Assembly: GCF_000003855.2 (NCBI RefSeq)
Contig: NW_003101678.1
Location: forward strand, 1,983,587-2,047,586
DNA from: Blastomyces gilchristii SLH14081
Taxonomy: Eukaryota > Ascomycota > Eurotiomycetes > Onygenales > Ajellomycetaceae
DNA: 64,000 nt
Reading direction: 5' to 3'
Of the stretch, positions 11,986 to 21,409 are shown piece after piece. The stretch's first letter is position 1, and every line of letters starts with the position of its first letter. The translations under genes were made by a program, and so were the position numbers. The notes beneath the pieces were generated by a model that was not told the DNA's origin, ran no database searches, and saw nothing but the letters and a program-made list of their open reading frames with translations.

Positions 11986-13876
11986 TGTCCAACTTCTCAT
12001 GGCTGTCTATATCTTCCACGCCGTATTCCTTGTATATAATCTACTTCTTTGCATATCCTGTGGTTCCCATCCAAAACCCGCACATAACACTACCACTCCT
12101 TTCCTAACTTCTTTTCTTCTTTCTTCTTTTATCTTTATCTATTTATTTTCTTTTTTGCCTATTGCCACCTTTTCCCTCCGTGTTAGAATTCAATATCAGT
12201 ATCAGGATTTTCTTCTGCTCCTATGAACCAAACGTATCGTATCATTTTTCATTATTATGCAGTGTGCGATCAGAAAAGCTGAAGGATTTTGGCTGTCAGA
12301 GTGTCACAAGATTCAGGAGGCTGACTGCTCAAAGGCAACAAACATCCTTTTCCATAACTAGGGGGAATCGGCAGAGAAAAGCGGGTTGATTTGCCAGTAA
12401 CTACATTAACTAAGCAAGAGATTGTTAGTTACCAGGAAATATCCCCGTGTCTATCATCCCGTTTCAGCTCCCACTCATTTAAGCTCGGACGGGGCCTCTC
12501 ACAGTTCAGTATCTAGTGCTGAGGCGGTGGCGGGACCAGCTATATGAATGGCTAGAATGCTTTAAGTCCTTAGATTCTTTACTAGCTCTCTACTCCGTAC
12601 TTCCACCAACTTACACCTTCACAGCAAGAATGTAAGCTCTCACTCATGACACCCGAGAATGAGCAAGGCTACTCTAGTTAAGGCTCCAGGCAACAGAATG
12701 GAAAGGATAATGTAAGTAGCTACTCTTGATTCTCTCTCCCCAGCCGTAAAGTTGACTTTGTACATATTTAGGGGGCGGTGAATTCCCCGCGTATGTTATC
12801 CGCATCTTACAGATGAGTTGGCTCTAGACACCCAACTATTGCTATGTAAGATCCTTCACAAGCGTATAAATACATGCACACCCACCCCTGAGCATGGAGA
12901 GGGAGACGGGAACTATTGTCCGGCATACAGAACATCCTATCTGTCTAAAGTAGTGCACGCGGCTTATGCAGTTCGTGGTGTTTGCTCCGACCCTGGCTCT
13001 TCGGCATATGTCTTGATTACGGCCAGGTTGGATGAAGCTCCCCTCAGCTGGAGATAACGAACAGATTTCACCACGAACTCGCGCGCAGAGCCACATGGTA
13101 TAAAACTCTATTTAATAACCCCTGGAGTATGAGTGTCAGAAGTTGACGACTGTTATTTAACCTAAACCATTTGTTTCATAAGATTGATTACCAGGGAAAA
13201 TATGAGAGAAGAGAAAATTTGAATTGGTGTTCCCTAAACTGCATATATCCAATGGATAGGGGTGTGAGTTCGTGGTGAACTAATAATACTATGCGTATGT
13301 TAGAGCTACTACGTTAAGAATAGTTACCTCTGAAGCTTGAGCAATTCTCGATCCATTGCCCCAGTAATGTTTCCCCTTTTTAACCAGGGAACTTCCCACG
13401 TTAATTATCTCTCCGATGGCTTGGCCAAGGGTCCGGAGGCCGCCACGAGGCCAGGTTCCAGGACAGTGGATTACAGGTAGCTTCGGGATGTCTGGTGGTG
13501 CATTTTCCCCAGTAATGAGGATGTGCCGGACGAATTAACTCGAACTCTTTGATAGAGATTTTCATAATTTTCTACGCTGTGCATGATACAAATGGCCTTT
13601 GGAAGTTTTCGTTAGCTCTTCTGCGTATTTCAATGCCACAGCTATGACTAACTAATCAAATATCATGCAGTAATTTGTATGGAGTTCTCCGTACATTTAT
13701 GTATGGGATATATATATACATCGCCACAGTTTCTCAACATCTATGTAGATTCAGTTCTATATTTTAACTTCAACACATCACCCACATAGAGAAAGAGCCT
13801 GGGGAATATGGATAAAAATCATCTCTCCGAAAGCTGTCCTGAAGATGTGTGAGACATATCTACGCGTAAGTTAGTA

Positions 13877-14001
13877 GTAGATGGATCCGCAAACGCCTCT
13901 GGCAGAACGGCCTAGTTTAAAAATTGGCGTTGGAGGCGTATTTAGTGCACAGACAGGCCCTATTCTAATTAAGAGCATTTACAAACCTAGGATCCATCTA
14001 C
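13877..14001. repeat. Short inverted repeat, possible MITE relic
   Basis: Perfect 12-bp arms GTAGATGGATCC (13877-13888) and GGATCCATCTAC (13990-14001) flank about 100 bp of non-coding DNA. Partial similarity continues inward (AAACGCCTCT against AAATGCTCT on the opposite strand) and outward (TAGTAG). It could be a decayed element of the same general kind as the one at 11.8 kb, although the arm sequences differ. Confidence 0.4.
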
Positions 14002-14877
14002 ATAGTAGTTGAAATGTCCGTTAATGAACTTGTCAGCAGGTGAGCTTTATATGAACTATAATACTGGGATAAGGCCGCGGCTATATAAGAAAGGTTTCAT
14101 CTAACTTAGCTTACTCCGTACTTAAAGCTCCAGATTTAAATGCTTGCCCTCTATATTTGTTTATTTCCGCCAAATATCTACATACACTAAATTATCCTAG
14201 CAGAGAATGAATCATGCTCATATGTGCATCTAAATTTGTATATATTTGTATATATTTGTATATTTATTTTGGCATGAAAATGCGAAGAAAAATACTGGTG
14301 ACTTCGGGAAGTTGAAAATTCCCTTCTAGCTCCGGGAATTAGGGCTTGATCACATCACGTGGATATGCCAAGGGTTCTATGAAGCTTTCTCCTGAAGAAA
14401 ACTAAAACTCATCATTCTTCAAGATATGTTTGACCTGCGCGGTGAGATCTTGTTACTGGGAATGCTAGCTTTGAGCTTTGATAGCGATGATTTTCCGCAT
14501 CCAGATGGAACTCCGCACCTTATAGCCCGGAACCCGCGAGGCTACGGCACCTTTTCCCTTGCTGACTGCGGAGAATAATCTATCACCGCTTTCAGTGGAG
14601 CGATGAAACAATGCTGCCAGCCCCAATTGCGTGTTGTTACCAAACAAGTTCTTCGAGTAGAACACTCTGACAGATGCTCTACTACAATATAATTCCCCGA
14701 CGGGGGCTAGCAATCCGCTAGCTAAAACCCTTGCTGTCGCCCCTTTTCAATGGAGCTTACTATGTATAGCTCCTCCCACTGTTTGTCAAGTTGATTCTGC
14801 GTGTCTGGGTTAATATAATGAATGACTGAAAGCATGAAGAGCTATGGTTGCTTTCAGCTTTCTCTAGCTTATATATT

Positions 14878-15007
14878 AAACTATTTGACTGCTGTATCAC
14901 CGAACAGCGACTTCTTTCTCCCCACAATGCACTCTTTACTTATGTTCTTTATATTGTACCATTTGACTGCTACTACGGAGTACAGCATAGAGCAGTGATT
15001 TCTTTCG
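14878..15007. repeat. Imperfect direct duplication upstream of the permease
   Basis: Two related segments, near 14878-14920 and 14953-15007, share CTATTTGACTGCT / CCATTTGACTGCT and a later CAGYGAyTTCTTTC-like block. They lie 100-220 bp upstream of the permease start, so they may be duplicated promoter sequence. Confidence 0.4.
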
Positions 15008-15100
15008 AATTTCGACACTCATTAATTTTCCTTATCTTCTTAGCCTTCTTTCCTTAACACTTCTTTCGCTTCTGAGCGGCGAATTATTTCCCCCACAGAA

Positions 15101-17183
15101 ATGGGCGCCACCATTACGAATGACAAGCTGGTTCCAGCAATTGGAGACCAGGGAATTGACGGAAACATGAGTATTCTAAGTTTTAACAACTCTGAACTCG
15201 CTGACGAAGGGGATGTCGAACTTCTCGGTCAGTGATTCCTGACTTCTTTTGATTTTTTTTTGTAGTTATCATACTGACAACTACTCCGTCGACTACTATT
15301 TAGCGACAATGGGTTATAAACAGGAACTTCGACGTCAATATTCCTCAATTCATATGTTTGCCATTGCTTTTAGCGTTATGGGCCTTTTACCATCAATTGC
15401 AGCATCCTTGACTTTCTCAATGCCCGCGGGGCCTGCTGGTATGGTTTGGGTATGTTTACTGTCGCATTTAAACCGATGGTGAAGTGTGAAATGCGCCAAC
15501 TGACTAGATTTCCTGGAATTTCTAGGGTTGGCTTACTGCAAGCGGCTTTATTTTTATCGTTGGTCTCGCAATAGTAGGTTTAATATGATATCATAATATG
15601 ACTCTCTTTTATGACTCTCTAATAACATTTTCTTCCAGGCTGATCTCGCATCTTCACTCCCTACATCTGGCGGGTTGTACTGGTGGACACATTATTTTGC
15701 AAAAGAGAAGTTTAAAAACCCTCTAAGCTTTCTTGTCGGATATAGCGGTACAATTGGGCTTGTTGGAGGAACATGTTCAGTTGACTGTATGTATATTTTC
15801 AGAACCCTCAATCTCTTGCTCTTCTATTGACTTTTTCACAGATGGATTTGCTTTGATGATCTTATCAATTCCATCCATTGCTTCAAACGGTGAATGGACT
15901 GCGTCCTCTCCTGTTGTATTTGGAGTCTTTGTAGGGTGTGTAATCACCCATGCAATTCTGGCAACATTTGCTGCCAAGAACATGCACAAGATTCAGACTG
16001 CCTTTATTGTGGCTAATGTGTTGCTGGTTATGGCCACTGTGATTTTATTACCAATTGGTAAATCCAGAACTGGGCAAGGTCTGAACTCTAAGGATTATGT
16101 GTTTTTCCATCAGGATAATTTTACCACTTGGCCCTCTGGCTGGACATTCATGCTTGCTTGGTTGTCTCCTATCTGGTCAATTGGAGGTGTTGATTCCTGT
16201 GTCTATATGAGTGAAGAGGCAATGGATGCACCAAAGGCAGTTCCTCGCGGTATCTTAGGATCTATTGCAGCGTGCTGGGTTCTTGGGTTTATCTCCATCT
16301 GTGTAATTGCAGCATGTATGAATCCAGACATTGGAAGTCTATTACAGAGTCCTTTTGGACAACCAATGGCCCAGGTATGTGCTTCTATTGATAGTTGGAC
16401 AGACTTCTATGTGCTCTCTCGCTAACTATACTAGATTTATTATGATGCTCTCGGAAAAAGCGGCGCGATTGCTTTTATGGTGCTTATGGCATGCCTGCAG
16501 TATTTCATGGGATTGAGTCTGGTAAGGCTTCTAGAGCTGTAGCCCAACGAAATAAACAATTACGTTACTAATTGGACAATAATGTAGCTCCTGGCTGCAT
16601 CCCGACAAAGTTGGGCATTCGCTCGAGATGGCGCACTCCCCTTCTCCACTTTTTTCCGCGTCGTTAGTACGAGAATTCATTTTCAACCTGTGCGAACTGT
16701 CTGGGGGTGTGCGGGATCCGCGATCGCCGTTGGTCTCCTCTGCTTGATCCATCCCACCGCTGCAAAAGCCCTCTTTTCTCTTGGTGTCGCCGCAAATGAC
16801 CTAGCCTGGGCCATAGCGATTTTTTGCCGTGTTGCTTGGGGTCGAAAGAAATTCACACCAGGCCCATTTTACACTGGCCGACTGAGCACACCGATTGCTA
16901 TCGCCGCGCTGATCTATCTGGCATTCGCCATCTCGCTCTGCATGTTCCCCACACAAGGGCCACACCCAACAGGTACGCGATCCCAATGGTTTCTAATACA
17001 CCTCAAATGTTGATTTCTCAATTTCCTTATTTGGTGATCCGAGGCTAACCTAAGAAATAATTAACAGCGGAAACCATGAACTACACTGTGGTGGTCAACG
17101 TAACTATTTGGGGAGGTGCTCTGTTATATTATTTCCTCTTCGCAAGAAAATGGTTCAATGGACCCAAGACGACTTTGAATTAA
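15101..17183 (+). CDS. APC-superfamily amino acid/GABA (or choline) permease
   Basis: Eight exons (15101-15227, 15304-15449, 15526-15573, 15639-15786, 15842-16374, 16435-16521, 16588-16972, 17068-17183) sum to 1590 nt, 529 residues in frame. A soluble N terminus is followed by about twelve hydrophobic segments. Family features are IHMFAIAFSVMGLLPS in the first helix, TSGGLYWWTHYFA, the SPIWSIGGVDSCVYMSEEA loop and the late motif SRQSWAFARDGALPFS. The C-terminal YYFLFARKWFNGPKTTL is typical of fungal GABA/choline permease relatives (UGA4, HNM1). These are plasma or vacuolar membrane amine transporters; the exact substrate is undetermined. Intron density is high compared with its neighbours. 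Confidence 0.92.
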
Positions 17184-18094
17184 ATGCAGGATTATGTCCT
17201 CCACAAAAAGAAAATGAACGGGAAACCTGACGCCCCCTGCGATGCTCGGGAGTTGACATAACACATATTGTTTTCCCAATCGAATCTGCCCACTACAGAG
17301 TCAGTTGCCGGACAGCTAGACAGAGAGGGTTAAGGTCCTCTCAACACACCACCTATGAGAAGATTGATTTTCTGCGAAACGTCGCGGAACTACCACCGTG
17401 TTGTTGAATACAGGCTACATAACAGCTACAGTTTGTTGACACATCCCAACCCACAAGAATGGAGTCATGTCTGCTGGCGGTAGTGAGGGGCTTTGGTAGA
17501 AATGGTTTGTCTTATCGGGTGCGGGCACCCACTGAATCTCTACTTAAAAGAAGTGGAGATTTCGGGCCGCTGAATTAGATTTTGATTTATAGGCGCTTTG
17601 CAGCAAAGGTATTAGAAATATTGGGGCGTATGGTTTATTTAATTGATATTTATTTGTGTATATAGTTCTCTTAACAGTGTTCTATACATCTTTTTAATAT
17701 TTATAGACTTTGCTAGATTTCTTCTAAAGTTATTCACTGTAGTTATCTCTTTTATTAATACTACTAATAAATATTCAAAGCCAACTTGGATGAGAGGGGC
17801 AGATTTGAAGCTGAAGTTGCCTAACTACAGTTACTCTTTACGATGACTCATGTTCTGTAGTTTGAATAAGGGAACTAACTTACTTCGGTTCTGATCAATC
17901 GGAGAGCAGTGATTGATCAAACTTTTTGCCTTTCTCTTCCATTGCTTCGCTCGCTCTTCCGCTATAATGACCGGGTCATTCATTAATCACTAACTATAGT
18001 TTTCTAGCCGCTCGGCTCACCGAAGGATCGAATTAGGGCACCGCTGACCACGTGCTCCCGGCTATATAATCAACCCCTCCAACCTCAAGCCGAG
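17184..18094. other. AT-rich intergenic region upstream of NMT1
   Basis: There is no gene signal; 17560-17800 is strongly AT-rich. A TATA box (TATATAA, 18063-18069) stands about 30 bp before the likely transcription start of the thiamine gene leader. Confidence 0.5.
18063..18069 (+). promoter_or_regulatory. TATA box of NMT1
   Basis: TATATAA lies in otherwise mixed-composition DNA about 580 bp before the start codon, consistent with a long 5' leader that contains the riboswitch intron. Confidence 0.55.
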
Positions 18095-18244
18095 TACTTG
18101 CATGTATCTTCTTCCCCCGTCAGACGTCTGACAAACCTCAATTCCAGCTCAGCCATCTTCCGAGATAGCTATACTTCTCTTTCAATCAATTCTCCCTTCT
18201 CACCTCTAGCTTCCGAACAGCTTTTCATCTGGGTACGGCTCAGC

Positions 18245-18304
18245 ATGGATAGCGACATCGTCCTCTCTTGCAATGGAGTTGCCATATGGTCAAGGTATTG
18301 TTGA
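18245..18304 (+). other. Upstream ORF in the NMT1 leader
   Basis: A 19-codon frame beginning MDSDIVLSCN and ending SRYC-stop lies in the leader and runs across a candidate 5' splice site (GTATTG at 18295). In known fungal NMT1 genes TPP binding favours transcripts that retain upstream ORFs and so lowers expression. Whether this one is retained or used is inference. Confidence 0.45.
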
Positions 18305-18470
18305 AAAAACATGCGTGCACATGGCAGGTGTTCGACCAGTTCCATGTTCCACTCAGCGCCCGGTTATCATTTATATTCTCTTCTCTAAAAGCTTGTGCCC
18401 TTGTGGATATAATATATGCATATCTGGCCACACTTTTTTTTGAATTGGACTGGGCTTTACACGCTGGTGG

Positions 18471-18541
18471 GGCATGGAGCTGGTCGTTCTGAGATTATAC
18501 TGTCTGAACTTGATCTGGGTAATTCCAGCGAAAGGACATGT
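18471..18541 (+). ncRNA. TPP (thiamine pyrophosphate) riboswitch aptamer
   Basis: The stretch contains the strongly conserved THI-element blocks in order: TTCTGAGATTATAC (about 18487-18500), then GAACTTGATCTGGGTAATTCC (split across 18506-18525), then CCAGCGAAAGG (18524-18534). The CTGGGTAATTCCAG hairpin is P5, and GCATG near 18472 can pair with CATGT near 18538 to close P1. It lies in the leader of a thiamine pyrimidine-synthesis gene, between a candidate donor near 18295 and a good branch/acceptor (GCTGACTCTGGCAG) ending at about 18601. This is the arrangement by which fungal TPP riboswitches control alternative splicing. Exact P1/P2 boundaries are approximate. Confidence 0.92.
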
Positions 18542-18643
18542 TACGCTTAATATCCAAGGCTCCCTATTTGTGTTGGTGTTGTTGATATGCTGACTCTGGC
18601 AGTGACACTCAATTGTTGAACTTACATCGTTCCTGTTGCCATC

Positions 18644-19898
18644 ATGTCTACCGATAAGATTACTTTCTTGACCAATTGGTATGTTTTTTGAGCTCGATGA
18701 TGGGCATGCTTAATATATCCAGCTACATCCAGCTACATCGAACTCCAGTTTTCTGAGAATAGTTTAATTGAATGATGTGAAGGCATGCGACGCCGTATCA
18801 TATCCCCCTTTACCTCGCGCAATCCAAGGGCTATTTCAAGGATGAGGGCATCAAAGTGGCCCTTCTTGAGCCTAATGACCCGTCTGACGTGACCGAGATC
18901 ATTGGGAGTGGAAAGGTTGACATGGGCTTCAAAGCCATGATCCATACCCTCGCTGTTAGTGCACACTCATTTTACTACATGTAATGAAAACAGAGATGCT
19001 CATGGATTCATCTAGGCGAAAGCTCGCAACTTCCCAGTTGTTTCCGTCGGATCGCTGCTGGACGAGCCTTTTACCGGTATTGTCTACTTGAAGGACAGCG
19101 GTATTACCACTGACTTCCGCACCCTCAAAGGGAAGCGGATTGGATACGTTGGCGAATTCGGAAAGGTCCGGCCTCCCCCTGTCTAACAGTGTAGTGATAG
19201 GTCGCTCACCTGAAATTTTCCAGATCCAAATCGATGAACTTACCAAATACTACAACATGTCCGCATCTGACTACACCGCCGTCCGCTGCGGCATGAACAT
19301 CAGCAAGGCCATCAAGCGCGGCGAGATCGACGCGGGCATCGGCCTCGAGAATGTACAAATGGTCGAGTTGGAGGAATGGCTGGCTGAGCAGAATCGCCCC
19401 CGTTCCGACGTCCAGATGCTCCGCATCGACCAGCTCGCCGAGCTCGGTTGTTGCTGCTTCTGCTCCATCCTGTACATCGGCAACGAGACTTTTATTTCTC
19501 AGAACCCGGAGAAAGTCTCCAAGTTCCTCAAGGCCGTCAAAAAGGCCACGGATTACGTCCTCGCGAACCCGAAGGAGGCCTATGAAGAGTACGTGGACGT
19601 CAAACCCATCATGGGCACGCCAGTCAACCGCAAGATTTTCGAACGCTCCTTCGCCTACTTCAGTAAGGATTTGAAGAACGTCCAGCGAGACTGGGTCAAA
19701 GTGACCAACTACGGCAAACGGCTCGATATCCTGGATGCCAGCTTCGAACCAAACTACACGAATAAGTTCTTGAGTTGGGAACTTGAGCCTGAGTCTGGCG
19801 ATCCGACGGGCGACCAGTGTCGGATGGCAGACTTGCAGCGTAAGGTTGCTGCTGAGGGTGGGTTCCGACGGCTTGAGGCCGCTGCGGTCAAGGCTTGA
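18644..19898 (+). CDS. NMT1: Thiamine pyrimidine (HMP-P) synthase NMT1/THI5
   Basis: Exons 18644-18678, 18783-18954, 19016-19165 and 19224-19898 give 343 residues. The enzyme makes hydroxymethylpyrimidine phosphate for thiamine from its own active-site histidine and bound PLP, so it acts only once. In this protein Lys62 and His66 fall exactly in GFKAMIH, the PLP lysine and donor histidine of the yeast-type enzyme, and the iron-binding CCCFC motif is present in [10 protein letters not shown]. The fold is that of a periplasmic-binding-protein (NMT1/THI5-like) domain. Length is normal for the family. Expression is very probably repressed by thiamine through the riboswitch in its leader. Confidence 0.96.
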
Positions 19899-21078
19899 AG
19901 CTCACTTCAGACCCTCTCGATCAACATGGGTTATTAGGGATCCCTGTCCGCCGAATATGTTTTATACAATCCAATTGTGGTGGCATCGTTACTTGCGCAG
20001 GCGTTGCGTTCCTGCACACAAAAAATTCCATTAGGACAAAGTTGATTGAATGGCTCCGAAGCAGTTTGTTAATTTACCACAAGCCAGAAATGCTCCCCAA
20101 CTAAATGACACTCTTTTACACAAGAAAAAGACTTAGTATGAAAATCAAATATTGTCCGACCTTTCATTGAGCAACGGTGGTTTCCATGCATTACCAAACA
20201 TATCCATACATAATATCATACATCATACACGCGTCACACATGATTCAACATATATCCAAACCGACAACACAACCTGCCCCACCCCCCCTAACCATAATAA
20301 ATAACCCCACTAAATACAAATCAATCACTCCTCATAATCACGGCCATCCCCCCTCCCCCCGGCTCCTTCACCCTCCCATGCCAGGCTCGAACTTGCGCAC
20401 GAAGCCTCTCCGCTGCGGTGCGCAGCCTCGCGTGTCCGCTCACCCCCCTCTAATTTGCCGCCGGATTCCTGGCCGCCCATGGAGGAGAGATCTCATGGTG
20501 TTCAGTGGAGGATAGCGTATTATATTAGCCATTATTGTATGAGCAATCTAATATGTGGGTAGGTATAGTTGGGGGAAAGGGGGGGAAAAAGAAGACGAAA
20601 CTTGCATAGCTGGATCCATGTTGGCGAAGCCGTTGGCATGGGTGGACTGGCAGCCCTTTTGGCGACTTCCTCGACCTCCTCCTGGGGACGGTTGGCAAAG
20701 TTGCCTGGGTATGGTTTCGGAGGTCATTTTTGCTAGGTTTTTCTTTTTGTGAGGTTGTAGACGTAGCGTAGTAGAAGTATTTAGGTTATTTTTGTTTGGT
20801 TCTGCAGCAGCTACCTAGGAGGACTTTTTTTTGAATGTTCTGTATTCTATAAGGTAGGTTTGGAGTTTACAACTGCTCTCCAAGAAGTATCCCGTTCATT
20901 AAAGTAAAATCAGAAATGGGAAGGCAACAAAATTGAATAGGGGGGACCCAGTACGGAGTAGATGTTGCGAAGTGCTAACAACAATAACAATAATAAGTTC
21001 AAACAACGACGACATTATTTTTCCAGAACATAGCTACTTAGATAGGTAGCTAACAGAACACATCCACAGCCGACATTT
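19899..21078. other. Intergenic region between NMT1 and the Cys-rich gene
   Basis: No gene supported. C-rich DNA at 20270-20370 and G-rich DNA at 20565-20590 give long but low-complexity frames. A TACGGAGTA motif occurs at 20952-20960. Confidence 0.45.
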
Positions 21079-21409
21079 CTAGTCGTCCTTCTTCAGATCC
21101 TTGCACGTTCCAGTTTTCTCCTTTGGGAGTTGCTAGCAGTTTCGTAAAGGAGTCAGGTTGTTCAAAAGCTTTCCCCAAAAGCTTGAAGGGCACGGGGGGT
21201 ATGGAACAAACGAACCTCGCAGTACCCGCTCTCGCAGATCCCCATACTCCCATCTTCCTTGCAGTCCTTTCCATTAGGGAGCTTGAATGAGGTTAGCTCG
21301 CGCTGTTGGTTGTAATAATAAGCATGGACGGGTATAATATTCATACCAAAGTCTGTGCACTGATAGTAGTGCCGATAAGGGCAAGAGTAGCAAGGAGAGT
21401 GAACTTCAT
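21079..21409 (-). CDS. Small secreted cysteine-rich protein (67 residues)
   Basis: Three small exons, 21409-21347, 21302-21216 and 21132-21079, join in frame through GT-AG introns of 44 and 83 bp; the second has a CTGAC branch site. The protein begins MKFTLLATLALIGTTISA, a clean signal peptide with cleavage predicted after SA. The mature part of about 49 residues has four cysteines (DCKE, ICES, YCEQ, TCKD), enough for two disulfides, and a very charged, lysine/aspartate-rich end. A TATA-like box (TATTTATAT on the plus strand, 21536-21544) lies about 130 bp upstream. I do not recognise a family. It could be a secreted effector, antimicrobial-type peptide or cell-surface factor; function is unknown. 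The 44-bp intron is at the lower limit for fungi, so exon 1 is the less certain join. Confidence 0.7.

Larger units (their letters stand above)
11688..15100. other. 3.4-kb AT-rich, gene-free, repeat-bearing gap
   Basis: No coding signal. The stretch holds an AT dinucleotide run (11759-11778), a MITE-like inverted repeat (11773-11985), a second smaller inverted repeat (13877-14001), a short TATATTTG-type tandem run (14234-14268) and several copies of the motif TACTCCGTA or its complement. It looks like a small transposon-relic region. Confidence 0.6.
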
